Assembly (NCBI RefSeq): GCF_017744445.1
Contig: NZ_JAGIBH010000019.1
Location: 1-63,469, forward strand
DNA: 63,469 bases
Direction: 5' to 3'
Source: Caulobacter sp.
Lineage (GTDB): Bacteria; Pseudomonadota; Alphaproteobacteria; Caulobacterales; Caulobacteraceae
A program made the translations under genes and the position numbers. Within the stretch, counting starts at the first letter, position 1. Each line of letters starts with the position of its first letter. Under the pieces are notes generated by a model. The model saw only the letters and a list, made by a program, of their open reading frames with translations, was not told the DNA's origin and ran no database searches. Below, piece by piece: positions 1 through 8,831 of the stretch.

Positions 1-113
1 AGAAGCCGCAGCCCGTCTACCTGAAGGCCGGCGACGAGATCCGTCTCGGCATCGAGAAGCTGGGCGAGCAGCGCCAGATCGTCGTGGCCTGGTCGAAGGA
101 CGGCGCCCAGTGA
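1..113 (+). CDS. Fumarylacetoacetate hydrolase family protein, C-terminal end only
   Basis: Only the last 36 codons are present; the gene begins before the window. The tail reads YLKAGDEIRLGIEKLGEQRQ, which matches the conserved C-terminal strand region of FAH-family enzymes. The TGA at 111-113 overlaps the GTG start of the SDR gene, so the two are translationally coupled. In the non-phosphorylated L-rhamnose/L-fucose pathway an FAH-family hydrolase cleaves 2,4-diketo-3-deoxy acids to pyruvate and lactate (or glycolate), just after an SDR dehydrogenase. The SDR, lactonase and mutarotase genes that follow make this role likely, but it rests on context, since the catalytic core is not visible. 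Confidence 0.75.
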   Translation, partial: KPQPVYLKAGDEIRLGIEKLGEQRQIVVAWSKDGAQ

Positions 114-862
114 GCACCGTCTATCCCAATCGTTTCGCCGGCCGCGTCGCGGTCGTCACCGGCGGCGCCTCGGGCCTGGGCAAGGCCGTGGCCGCCCGCA
201 TCGTCGCCGAAGGCGGCAAGGTCGCCCTGTGGGACCTGGACGCCGATGGCCTGAAGGCCGCGGCCGAAGAAGTCGGCACCAGCTTCACCGTCGCGCTGGA
301 CGTCTCGGACGAGGCCGCCGTACTGGCCGCCGGCAAGGCGTCGAGCGAGGCCCTGGGCCGCATCGACATCCTGGTCGCCTCGGCCGGCATCACCGGCGCC
401 ACGGCGCCGGTCTATGAGTACCCGACCGACAGCTGGAAGCGCGTGTTCGACATCAACGTCAACGGCGTCTTCTACTGCTGCAAGGCCGTGGCGCCGATCA
501 TGATCGCCCAGGGCTATGGCCGGATCGTCAACGTCGCTTCGGTGGCCGGCAAGGAAGGCAATCCTAACGCCGGCGCCTATTCGGCGTCGAAGGCGGCGGT
601 GATCGGCCTGACCAAGTCGCTGGGCAAGGAACTGGCCACCAAGGGCGTCATCGTCAACAGCCTGACCCCGGCCACCTTCGAGAGCCCGATCCTGGAGCAG
701 CTGCCCGCCAGCCAGGTCGAGTACATGAAGGGCAAGATCCCGATGGGTCGCCTGGGCGAAGTCCACGAGAGCGCCGCCATGGTCTGCTTCATGGCGTCGG
801 AGGAGTGCAGCTTCACCACCGCCTCGACCTTCGACACCTCCGGCGGCCGGACCACTTTCTAA
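110..862 (+). CDS. SDR oxidoreductase, probable 2-keto-3-deoxy-L-rhamnonate/fuconate 4-dehydrogenase
   Basis: A 250-residue classical short-chain dehydrogenase. The cofactor motif TGGASGLG is at residues 17-24, with an acidic Asp42 after the second strand, which favours NAD+. The catalytic residues are Ser144, Tyr157 and Lys161 in a YSASK motif, and the C-terminus has the SGGR signature. The GTG start at 110 overlaps the stop of the FAH-family gene. In Sphingomonas-type rhamnose catabolism (LRA pathway) an SDR oxidises the 2-keto-3-deoxy acid to the diketo acid that the FAH-family enzyme cleaves. The order hydrolase-SDR-lactonase-mutarotase fits that pathway. The sequence alone cannot exclude a 3-oxoacyl-ACP-reductase-like or other sugar dehydrogenase role. 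Confidence 0.8.
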   Translation: MSTVYPNRFAGRVAVVTGGASGLGKAVAARIVAEGGKVALWDLDADGLKAAAEEVGTSFTVALDVSDEAAVLAAGKASSEALGRIDILVASAGITGATAPVYEYPTDSWKRVFDINVNGVFYCCKAVAPIMIAQGYGRIVNVASVAGKEGNPNAGAYSASKAAVIGLTKSLGKELATKGVIVNSLTPATFESPILEQLPASQVEYMKGKIPMGRLGEVHESAAMVCFMASEECSFTTASTFDTSGGRTTF

Positions 863-875
863 GGATACTGGAGCC

Positions 876-1781
876 ATGGCGTACACGGGCCCCATCGTCG
901 ATCCCCACATGCATCTGTGGGACCTCGATCGGCACTATTACGCCTGGCTCCAGGACACGCCGCTGCCGAACAACCCGGCCGGCGACATGTCCGGGATCGC
1001 CTACAAGTCCTATGGGCTGGACGACTATCTGGCCGATGCGAAGGGCTGGAACGTCGTCCAGGTCGTGCATGTCGAGTGCGGCCTGCCGCCCAAGGACCAG
1101 CTGTCCGAGACCGACTGGCTGCAAAGCATCGCCGACCAGCGCGGCGTGATCGGCGGCATCGTCGCCGGCGCCAACCTGGATGATCCCGACGTCGAGGCGA
1201 TGCTGGCGGCCCACGCCGCGCGCCGGAACGTTCGCGGCATCCGCCAGATCGTGAACTGGCATAAGGACCCGGCCAAGACCTACGGCCCGACCGACAAGCT
1301 GCTGGACGACCAGTGGCGCAAGGGTTTTGCCCTGCTGGCCAAATATGGCCTGTCGTTCGACCTGCAGCTCTACGCCTCGCAGATGGCGACCGCGGCGCAG
1401 CTGGCCGACGCCCATCCGGACATCCCGCTGATCGTCAACCACGCCGGCATGCCCACCGATCGCGACGAGGCGGGTCTAGTCGCCTGGCGCGAAGGCCTAG
1501 CCGTGCTGGCCCAGCGTCCGAACGTGTCCTGCAAGATCTCGGGCCTGGCCATGGTCGATCGGACGTGGACCACCGCCAGCCTCAAGCCGTTCGTGCTCCA
1601 GGTCATCGAGACCTTCGGGGTCGAGCGCTGCATGTTCGCCAGCAACTTCCCGGTCGAGCGGGCGCACGGCAGCTTCGGCGGCTTCTACGCCGCCTATGAC
1701 GCGATCACGGCCAGCTTCAGTCACGACGAGCGCGACGCGCTGTTCGCGGGAACAGCCAGGCGGATCTACCGGCTGGGCTGA
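876..1781 (+). CDS. Amidohydrolase-2 family sugar lactonase (L-rhamnono/L-fucono-lactonase type)
   Basis: A 301-residue TIM-barrel amidohydrolase. The metal-binding motif PHMHLW is near residue 10, a conserved NHAGMP motif sits in the second half, and FASNFPVE is near the C-terminus, as in the lactonase subgroup of amidohydrolase-2. It starts at ATG 876, 13 bases after the SDR stop, with GGAG upstream. Family members open L-rhamnono-gamma-lactone or L-fuconolactone after oxidation of the sugar by a dehydrogenase. The sugar dehydrogenase and the acid dehydratase of the pathway are not in this window and may lie upstream of base 1. The exact sugar (rhamnose or fucose) is inferred from the adjacent mutarotase. 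Confidence 0.78.
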   Translation: MAYTGPIVDPHMHLWDLDRHYYAWLQDTPLPNNPAGDMSGIAYKSYGLDDYLADAKGWNVVQVVHVECGLPPKDQLSETDWLQSIADQRGVIGGIVAGANLDDPDVEAMLAAHAARRNVRGIRQIVNWHKDPAKTYGPTDKLLDDQWRKGFALLAKYGLSFDLQLYASQMATAAQLADAHPDIPLIVNHAGMPTDRDEAGLVAWREGLAVLAQRPNVSCKISGLAMVDRTWTTASLKPFVLQVIETFGVERCMFASNFPVERAHGSFGGFYAAYDAITASFSHDERDALFAGTARRIYRLG

Positions 1782-1826
1782 CTAGACCAAGACAAAAACA
1801 AAAAGACGACACTCGGGAGGAAGACG

Positions 1827-2162
1827 ATGACGACGACGACGGAAAGCCGCCCCCTCGCCTTCCGCATGCAGCTGAAGCCCGGCGTCGCCGCCGAGTACGA
1901 GCGCCGCCACGACGAACTCTGGCCGGACTTGGCGCAGGCCCTGCGCGACGCGGGCATCCACGACTATTCGATCTTCCTGGACGAGGAGACCATGAGCCTC
2001 TTCGCCGTGCTGCGCCTGCACCCCGACAACAAGAAGGACGCCCTGCCGCTGCAACCGGTGATGAAGCGCTGGTGGGACTTCATGGCCGACCTGATGGAGG
2101 TCCATCCGGACAACAAGCCCGTCGAGTGGCCGCTGAAGCCCGTCTTCTATTTCGAGGGCTGA
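1827..2162 (+). CDS. rhaM: L-rhamnose mutarotase (RhaM/FucU-like)
   Basis: A 111-residue single-domain protein of the L-rhamnose mutarotase family (former DUF718). The hallmarks are an N-terminal FRMQLKPG segment, a YERRHDELWP segment carrying the conserved His, and a central HDYSIFLDE stretch. Members interconvert alpha and beta anomers of L-rhamnose in the cytoplasm. A strong Shine-Dalgarno sequence (GGGAGGA) precedes ATG 1827, and the 45-base spacer before it is unusually A-rich. It is followed after 2 bases by the secreted glycosidase gene, so the metabolic and polymer-cleaving genes probably share a transcript. It is the best single clue that this block handles L-rhamnose, for example from rhamnogalacturonan. 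Confidence 0.85.
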   Translation: MTTTTESRPLAFRMQLKPGVAAEYERRHDELWPDLAQALRDAGIHDYSIFLDEETMSLFAVLRLHPDNKKDALPLQPVMKRWWDFMADLMEVHPDNKPVEWPLKPVFYFEG

Positions 2163-2164
2163 GC

Positions 2165-5100
2165 ATGCGCGCCCTCCCCGCTCTCGGCCTGATGGCCACG
2201 CTGCTCGCGACCACCGCTCTGGCCGAGCCCGTCCGCTACACGATGACGGCGTTCACCAACGCCAGCCAGTCGAACATGAGCGTGTACGACTCGGCGGACG
2301 GCACACGCTTCACGCTGAAGAAGCCGCTGGCCTACACGCCGCCCAAGGGCCTCATCCGCGATCCCAGCGTGATGAAGCATACCGACGGCTGGTACTATGT
2401 CGCATACACCACCGGCTGGACCGGCGACACGATCGGCCTGGCTCGCAGCCGGGACCTGACCGACTGGACCTTCCTGCGCGATGTGAAGATCGACGTTCCC
2501 GGCGCGACCAACAGCTGGGCGCCAGAGTGGTTCGTCGACCAGGACGGCTCGATCAGCCTGATCCTGTCGGTCTCGACCACCGGCATCGCCGGCCAATTCC
2601 AGCCCTATCGCATCGTCGCGTCCGACGCCTCGCTGGCCAGCTGGAGTGCGCCCAAGATCCTGTCGGGCCTGGGCCCGAACTTCATCGACACCTTCGTGGT
2701 CCGCCAGGACGGCCAGTACCAGGCCTTCGCCAAGAACGAGACGAGCAAGTTCATCGAGCTCTACACCGCCCCGTCGCTGGACGGGTCATGGGCGCCGAAG
2801 GGTACGGGCGACTGGGCCGGCTGGGGCCGCTACCTGGAAGGCCCGGCCATGAGCCGCACGCCGGACGGCGCCTGGCGGATCTATTTCGACGCCTACCAGG
2901 ACAAGCGCTACTGGTACTCCGACAGCAAAGACGGCTTCAGGACCTGGAGCCAGAAGACTGAACTGCCTGAGCTTTCCGGCACGGTGCGTCACTTCACGGT
3001 GCTGAAGGAAGGCGGCGATCAGGCGGTCGCGACCAAGCCCGCCGAAGCGCACAAGATCACCTGGGACAAGTACTCCCTGAAGGTCGACGGCCAGCGCATC
3101 TTCTCATGGGGGGGCGAGTTCCACCCCTTCCGCGTGCCGAGCCCCGACCTGTGGCGCGACATCCTCCAGAAGATGAAGGCCAGCGGCTACAACACGGTCG
3201 CGATCTATTTCGACTGGGGCTACCACTCGCCCAAGCAGGGGGTCTACGACTTCACCGGCGTGCGCGACATGGACCGCGTGCTGACCATGGCCAAGGAAGA
3301 AGGCCTGTACGTCATCACCCGCGCCGGGCCGTACGTGAACGCCGAGCTGACCCGGGGCGGCTATCCCGGCTGGATGGTCAATCAGGCGGCCCGCGCCCGC
3401 ACCGACGCGCCGGAATACATCGCCGCCTCGGACGAGTGGCTGACACGTATCAACGCGGTCATCGCTCGCCACCAGCTGACCACCGGCCAGGGCACGGTCA
3501 TCGCCCACCAGATCGAGAACGAACTGGACGTCGTCGGCGCCCCACAGCAGCGCTACATGCAGTGGCTGTACGACAAGGCGAAAGCCGACGGCATCACCGT
3601 CCCGATCTTCCACAATGACAAGGGCCGCAACGGCTACTGGGTGCCCAAGGGCTCCAACGTCCCCGGCACGGTGGAAGGCCCCAACGACCTCTACGCCTTC
3701 GACGGCTATCCGGGCGGCAACTGCCGGGTGGACTCAAAGCCGGCCAGTCCGGGCATCGCGCCCGACTGGGGCCTCTATGGCGCGAACGGCGCCAAGGGCG
3801 GGGCCTTGGCCAGCCCGAATACGCCCGGCTTCCTAGCCGAGTTCGGCGGCGGCTGGTTCGACTACTGGGGCAGCAACGGCGACTACGACTGCACCGCCAT
3901 CCATCGCGGCGTCGGCTATCAGCGGGTGTTCTATGGAACCAACATCGCCAACGGCCTGACGCTGCAGAGCTTCTACATGACCTATGGCGGCACCAGCTGG
4001 GGCTGGCTGCCGGCCCCGGTGGTGTTCACCTCATACGACTACGGCTCGGCGATCGACGAGACGCGGGCCTTGCGCGACAAGATCCGGGTGACCAAGCAGA
4101 TGGGCGAGTTCATCGCCGCCGTCCCCGACCTGACCCGCATGGACAAAGGCGAGGCCGTCGTTCCATCGAACGACAAGGTCCGCGTCTATCACAACGTCAA
4201 CGCCGAGACCGGCAGCCACCTCTATGTAGTGGTCCACAATCCCAGCAGCGCCACCGGCGACGAGGCCTTCACCTTCAAGCTGAAGACCCGCGACGGCGAG
4301 TATGTGGTCCCGAGCCGGATCAAGGGCCAGGACAGCAAGATGCTGATGGCCAGCTACGACCTGGGCGGCCAGCGGCTGGTCTATTCGACGTCCGAGATCC
4401 AGACGCATCTGAAGTGGAACGACGGCGATCTGGCCCTACTCTACGGCCGGGCCGGCGAGGCGGGCGAGACGGTGCTGCGTTATGCGTCCGCGCCCAAGGT
4501 CGAGGTGCTCGAGGGCGATGTAGCCTCGGCCTTCGACGCCGCCAAGGGCGACCTGAAGCTGACCTACCAGCACAAGGGCCTGGCCCGCGTGCGGATCACC
4601 GGCGGCGGCCGCCCGCCCCTGACCCTGCTGCTGGCCGACGCCGAGACGGGCCAGACCTTCTGGAAGCGCGAGAACACCCTGGTGCGTGGTCCGGGCCTCG
4701 TCCGTAGCGACGCGACCAAGGGCGGGATCCTCTCCCTGACCGGCGACACCGAGACCGACAGCCCGCTGGAGGTCTTCGCGCCCAAGGCCGTGACGTCCCT
4801 CCGCTGGAACGGCGCCAAGGTCGCCGCCAGGACCACCGCCTCGGGCAGCCTGCTGGCCGACAAAGCGCTGTCCGGCCCGGGCGTCATCACCCTGCCCGAT
4901 CTCGCCAAGCTGGACTGGAAGACCGCCCCCGGCTCGCCCGAGGCCGATCCTAAGTTCGACGACGCCGCCTGGCTGAAGACCGAAGGCCGCCGCAGCGGCT
5001 CGACCGTGCGCGGCCCCACCGGCCAGCCGGCGCTGGACATGAGCACCTACGGCTTCCACCAGGGCGATGTCTGGTATCGCGGCCGCTATCAGGGCCAGGC

Positions 5101-5929
5101 CGACGTCGACACCCTGACCTTGCACTACGGGGCCGGCGGCGCTGGCATGCTTCAGGTTTGGCTGGACGGCCGGTTCCTCGGTGAGCACGAACTGGACGGC
5201 GGCCTGCCCCGCCCGATCACCACCGGCGTGGCGACCTTCAAGCTGCCCGAGGACCTGCGCGGGACCGGCGAGCACGTCCTCTCGGTCATGGTCCGCAACA
5301 ACGGCCACAACTGGGACCTCGACGCCGACGACTTCCACAAGGAAGCCCGCGGCCTGGTCTCGGCCTCGCTGTCGGGTCCGGGGACCTACAGCTTCGCCGT
5401 GCCGATCGCCTGGAAGATCCAAGGCAACAAAGGCGGCGAGGACATCCAGGACCCGGTGCGCGGCAATCCCAACAACGGCGGCCAATACGGCGAGCGCGAG
5501 GGCTGGCACCTGCCGGGCTTCCCCGACGCGTCCTGGGCCAAGGCCGACATGGCCGCAACCACGCCCTATGCCGGCACCACCTGGTACCGCACCAGCTTCG
5601 ACCTCGCCTTGCCTAAGGACCAGGACACCACCCTGGGCCTGACCATCGGCGATCCCGACAGGCCGCGCTCGCCGAACAAGCGCTACCGCGTGCTGATCTT
5701 CGTCAATGGCTGGAACATGGGCCAGTTCATCGCCCATGTCGGCCCGCAGCGGACCTTCGTGCTGCCAAACGGTATTGTCGATCCGCGCGGCAAGAACACC
5801 ATCGCCCTGGCGGTAACCAGCGACGGTGCTCCCGGCGACGCCCTGGAGGCCGTCAAGCTCGTGAACCTGCGGACCGTGCGCGGCGGGATCCCCGTCGCCC
5901 GCGTGCCCGCCCCCGACTTCAAACCCTGA
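2165..5929 (+). CDS. Secreted bimodular glycoside hydrolase: GH43-like domain fused to GH35 beta-galactosidase
   Basis: A 1254-residue exported enzyme. ATG 2165 is chosen because it begins a clean signal peptide (MRALPALGLMATLLATTALA); an in-frame extension back to 2072 would overlap rhaM. Residues about 45-300 resemble a five-bladed GH43 domain: RDP with Asp66, WAPE at 118-121, and EGP with Glu225, in the usual places for the base, pKa modulator and acid. Residues from about 300 form a GH35 TIM barrel, with acid/base Glu453 in QIENE and nucleophile Glu559 in FLAEFGG. The remaining ~500 residues hold beta-sandwich domains with jelly-roll-like segments (WYRGRYQG, WYRTSFDL). This suggests removal of galactose and arabinose side chains from pectic polymers. 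The domain pairing is unusual. Confidence 0.85.
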   Translation: MRALPALGLMATLLATTALAEPVRYTMTAFTNASQSNMSVYDSADGTRFTLKKPLAYTPPKGLIRDPSVMKHTDGWYYVAYTTGWTGDTIGLARSRDLTDWTFLRDVKIDVPGATNSWAPEWFVDQDGSISLILSVSTTGIAGQFQPYRIVASDASLASWSAPKILSGLGPNFIDTFVVRQDGQYQAFAKNETSKFIELYTAPSLDGSWAPKGTGDWAGWGRYLEGPAMSRTPDGAWRIYFDAYQDKRYWYSDSKDGFRTWSQKTELPELSGTVRHFTVLKEGGDQAVATKPAEAHKITWDKYSLKVDGQRIFSWGGEFHPFRVPSPDLWRDILQKMKASGYNTVAIYFDWGYHSPKQGVYDFTGVRDMDRVLTMAKEEGLYVITRAGPYVNAELTRGGYPGWMVNQAARARTDAPEYIAASDEWLTRINAVIARHQLTTGQGTVIAHQIENELDVVGAPQQRYMQWLYDKAKADGITVPIFHNDKGRNGYWVPKGSNVPGTVEGPNDLYAFDGYPGGNCRVDSKPASPGIAPDWGLYGANGAKGGALASPNTPGFLAEFGGGWFDYWGSNGDYDCTAIHRGVGYQRVFYGTNIANGLTLQSFYMTYGGTSWGWLPAPVVFTSYDYGSAIDETRALRDKIRVTKQMGEFIAAVPDLTRMDKGEAVVPSNDKVRVYHNVNAETGSHLYVVVHNPSSATGDEAFTFKLKTRDGEYVVPSRIKGQDSKMLMASYDLGGQRLVYSTSEIQTHLKWNDGDLALLYGRAGEAGETVLRYASAPKVEVLEGDVASAFDAAKGDLKLTYQHKGLARVRITGGGRPPLTLLLADAETGQTFWKRENTLVRGPGLVRSDATKGGILSLTGDTETDSPLEVFAPKAVTSLRWNGAKVAARTTASGSLLADKALSGPGVITLPDLAKLDWKTAPGSPEADPKFDDAAWLKTEGRRSGSTVRGPTGQPALDMSTYGFHQGDVWYRGRYQGQADVDTLTLHYGAGGAGMLQVWLDGRFLGEHELDGGLPRPITTGVATFKLPEDLRGTGEHVLSVMVRNNGHNWDLDADDFHKEARGLVSASLSGPGTYSFAVPIAWKIQGNKGGEDIQDPVRGNPNNGGQYGEREGWHLPGFPDASWAKADMAATTPYAGTTWYRTSFDLALPKDQDTTLGLTIGDPDRPRSPNKRYRVLIFVNGWNMGQFIAHVGPQRTFVLPNGIVDPRGKNTIALAVTSDGAPGDALEAVKLVNLRTVRGGIPVARVPAPDFKP

Positions 5930-5952
5930 TACCCGACGACTGGAGACTACCC

Positions 5953-7062
5953 GTGCCCAATCTCGCCCACGGCATCGACGCCAAGGACATCAAGGCCAAG
6001 ATCGCCTCGCTGATCAGCAACCTGGTCGACATCACCGACGAGACCGGCGAGTTCCTGCTGCGCCTGGACGACGGCCGCGTCATCGACACCAAGGGCTGGA
6101 ACGACTGGGAATGGACCCACGGCGTGGGTCTCTACGGCCTGTGGAAGCAGTACGAGATGCACGGCGACGAGCGCGCCTTCGACATCATGGTCAAGTGGTT
6201 CGCCGACCGCTTCGAGGCCGGCACCCCGACCAAGAACATCAACACCGTCTCGCCGTTCCTGACCCTGGCCTACCTGTACGAGGCCACCGGTGACCACACC
6301 TACATCCCCTATCTGGAGACCTGGGCCGACTACGTCATGTACGAGGGCCCGCGCACCGAGGAAGGCGGCTTCCAGCACATCGTCTTCAACAGCGAGAACC
6401 CGCAGCAACTGTGGGACGACACGCTGATGATGAGCGTGCTGCCGCTGGCCAAGATCGGTCTGCTGATCGACCGCCCCGACTTCGTCGAGGAGGCCAAGCG
6501 CCAGTTCATGGTCCACATCAAGTACCTTGCCGACCGCAAGACCGGCCTGTGGTTCCACGGCTGGACCTTCGAAGGCCGTCACAACTTCGCCGACGCCCTG
6601 TGGGCGCGCGGGAACTGCTGGGTGACGATCGCCATCCCCGAATTCATCGAGCTGCTGGACCTCAAGCCCGGCGACGGCCTGCGCGCCTTCCTGATCGATG
6701 CGCTGGAAGCCCAGATCAAGGCGCTGACGCAATATCAGGACCAAGAGACCGGCCTCTGGCACACGATCATCAACGACAAGACCTCGTACCTGGAAGCCTC
6801 GGCCACGGCCGGCTTCGCCTATGGCGTCCTGAAGGCCGTGCGCAAGCGCTACATCGGCAAGGAATACGAGGCCGTCGCCATCCGGGCCATCAAGGGCGTG
6901 CTGGCCAATATCGACGACAAGGGCGAGCTGCAGCAGGTCTCGTTCGGCACCCCGGTGTTCGACACGATCCAGGGCTACAAGGACATCCCGCTGACCTCGA
7001 TGCCCTACGGCCAGTCGCTGGCCATGCTGGCCCTGGGCGAGTTCCAGCGGGCGTTTATCTAG
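5953..7062 (+). CDS. GH105-like unsaturated rhamnogalacturonyl/glucuronyl hydrolase
   Basis: A 369-residue (alpha/alpha)6-barrel protein of the GH105 (YteR/YesR) type with no signal peptide, so probably cytoplasmic. Characteristic stretches are WNDWEWTHGVGLYGLW near residue 50 and LWDDTLMM near residue 155, where the Asp corresponds to the family's general acid. The family removes the 4,5-unsaturated uronate left by pectate or rhamnogalacturonan lyases, by hydrating the double bond. The start is a GTG at 5953 with GGAG about 8 bases upstream. It lies 23 bases after the GH43/GH35 gene, so it is likely in the same operon. An enzyme acting on lyase products implies a polysaccharide lyase elsewhere in the genome. 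Confidence 0.85.
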   Translation: MPNLAHGIDAKDIKAKIASLISNLVDITDETGEFLLRLDDGRVIDTKGWNDWEWTHGVGLYGLWKQYEMHGDERAFDIMVKWFADRFEAGTPTKNINTVSPFLTLAYLYEATGDHTYIPYLETWADYVMYEGPRTEEGGFQHIVFNSENPQQLWDDTLMMSVLPLAKIGLLIDRPDFVEEAKRQFMVHIKYLADRKTGLWFHGWTFEGRHNFADALWARGNCWVTIAIPEFIELLDLKPGDGLRAFLIDALEAQIKALTQYQDQETGLWHTIINDKTSYLEASATAGFAYGVLKAVRKRYIGKEYEAVAIRAIKGVLANIDDKGELQQVSFGTPVFDTIQGYKDIPLTSMPYGQSLAMLALGEFQRAFI

Positions 7063-7098
7063 GACCACCCTTCGCGATCGGATCGCCATTATTTCTTC

Positions 7099-7183
7099 CG
7101 TCTCCCCGGCGAAGGCCGGGGCCCAGATGACACCCACGAGCCTCTCTGGATGACTCTGGATCCCGGCCTTCGCCGGGAAGACG
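7099..7183. repeat. REP-like palindromic intergenic element
   Basis: Two 29-base arms (7099-7127 and 7155-7183) are inverted copies with about three mismatches, built on the core CCCGGCGAAGGCCGGG, separated by 27 bases. Translated, this type of element gives the PAKAGIQ / WAPAFAGE strings often seen in proteobacterial intergenic repeats. It sits between the GH105 and transporter genes. The RNA would fold into a long hairpin, so it may act as a terminator or RNA stabiliser as well as a repeat. Confidence 0.85.
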
Positions 7184-7259
7184 GCGGTGGAGGGTTCGCT
7201 TCGGTGACACCCACAGCTTAGCGGGGCGCTAGACCCCTTTGACATTCGGGAAGAACACC

Positions 7260-8831
7260 ATGGCCGCGCCGGACATCCGCAAACCCACCTGGGTGAACTA
7301 TTGGGGCTGGGGCTCCGGCGACATGCTGGGGGCCGGCGCGCAGGCCGTGATCACCGGCTGGCTGGCCTATTTCTTCATCACCTTCTGCGGGCTTTCGCCG
7401 GTGGAGACGGGCCTGATCCTGGGCCTGCCGCGCCTCTTGGAAGCCATCACCTGTCCGCTGATCGGCTATATCTCCGATAACCTGCGCCACACCTGGGTGG
7501 GGCGCAGGATCGGCCGGCGGAAGATCTTCCTGATCATCACCATCCCGCTGCTGCCGGCCTTCGCCCTGATCTTCGTCACGGGCCAGACCTTCGCCTACTA
7601 CCTGGTGACCTTCGTCTTCTTCGAGTTCCTGTACACGATGTTCCTGATCCCGTGGGAAACCCTCGCGGCGGAGATGACCAAGGATTACAAGGAGAAGGCC
7701 AAGTTCGCCGGCGCGCGGATGCTGATCGCCCAGAGCTCGGCGATCCTGGCCTCGTACCTGCCGACCCTGATCATCAGCCACTTCGGCGGCAAGGACTCGC
7801 CCAACACCTTCCTGATCATGGCCGGCATCTTCGGCGTGCTGTTCAGCATCGTCGTGACGATCGTCGTCCTGCTGTCGTGGGAGCGCCCCTATACCGAGGC
7901 CGAGAAGCTGATCCAGCCCGAGCCGATGGACTGGTCCAAGGCGGCGATGATCCCGGTCAACATGTTCCGCGACCTGTTCTCAACCCTGCGCATCAAGGCC
8001 TTCCGCCAGCACCTGTCGCTGTATCTGGGCGGCTATATCAGCCAGGACATCTTCAACACCGCCTTCCCGCTGTTCGTGGCGACGGTGATGCTGGGCTCGA
8101 CCCTGCTGATCTCGCAGCTGATGACGACCATGTACGTGGCCCAGCTGATCTCGGTGATGATCGCCATCCGCGTCATCATCCGCACCGGCCCGACCGCCGC
8201 CTATCGCATGGCGATCAGCTTCGTGGGCGCGGCCCTGCTGCTGTTCCTGGCCTTCTACTTGATCAAGCCGGCGGGCTTCGCCGAGGGCGTGGCGGGCCTG
8301 GGCGGCAATATCTTCAATCTGGGCGCGGCTCCGGCCGTGCTGTTCTGGCTGTTCGTGCCGATCATCCTGGCCGGCCTGGGCCGCGGCACGCTGAATTTCG
8401 TGCCGTGGGGCGTCTACAACTACCTGCCCGACGTCGACGAAGCCGTCACCGGCCAACGCCGCGAAGGCATCTTCGCCGGGGTCATGACCTTCGTGCGCAA
8501 GATCGCCCAGTCCGGCGCGATCCTGGTGACCACCACCCTGATCGGCATGGGCGGCTTCGTCTCGGCCGCCAAGGGCCAGCCGATGCCGGTGCAGACGCCG
8601 TCCGCTATCCAGGCCCTGGTGCTGGTCATGGTCGGCGGTCCGCTGATCGTGATGATCGCCGGGATGCTGATCTCGTGGCGCTTCCACCTCAACGCCCGCA
8701 CCCACGCGGTGCTGGTCCACGAAGTCGAGCGCCTGCGCGCCGGCGCCACCGAGGCCGAGAGCCCCGAGTCCAAGCAGATCGTCGAGGACCTGACCGGCTG
8801 GAAGTGGGAGCGCCTCTGGGGTCGGGCCTAG
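7260..8831 (+). CDS. MFS sugar transporter of the glycoside-pentoside-hexuronide:cation symporter (GPH) type
   Basis: A 523-residue polytopic membrane protein with about 12 hydrophobic segments. The N-terminal WGSGDMLGAG and LRHTWVGRRIGRRK regions resemble the MelB/GPH subfamily, including the basic loop between helices 2 and 3. It probably imports a sugar or small oligosaccharide with a cation across the inner membrane. ATG 7260 is preferred over an in-frame TTG at 7239 because CGGGAAG lies just before it. The likely substrate is a product of the GH43/GH35 and GH105 enzymes upstream, or L-rhamnose. It converges on the response-regulator gene with a 4-base stop overlap (8828-8831), so the sugar block ends here. 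Confidence 0.85.
   Translation: MAAPDIRKPTWVNYWGWGSGDMLGAGAQAVITGWLAYFFITFCGLSPVETGLILGLPRLLEAITCPLIGYISDNLRHTWVGRRIGRRKIFLIITIPLLPAFALIFVTGQTFAYYLVTFVFFEFLYTMFLIPWETLAAEMTKDYKEKAKFAGARMLIAQSSAILASYLPTLIISHFGGKDSPNTFLIMAGIFGVLFSIVVTIVVLLSWERPYTEAEKLIQPEPMDWSKAAMIPVNMFRDLFSTLRIKAFRQHLSLYLGGYISQDIFNTAFPLFVATVMLGSTLLISQLMTTMYVAQLISVMIAIRVIIRTGPTAAYRMAISFVGAALLLFLAFYLIKPAGFAEGVAGLGGNIFNLGAAPAVLFWLFVPIILAGLGRGTLNFVPWGVYNYLPDVDEAVTGQRREGIFAGVMTFVRKIAQSGAILVTTTLIGMGGFVSAAKGQPMPVQTPSAIQALVLVMVGGPLIVMIAGMLISWRFHLNARTHAVLVHEVERLRAGATEAESPESKQIVEDLTGWKWERLWGRA

Noticed and set aside
4436..5737. A long minus-strand open frame of 433 codons opposite the GH35 gene
   Set aside because: The composition is that of high-GC antisense frames (Val, Gly, Ala, His-rich, no domain); the plus-strand gene has clear catalytic motifs.
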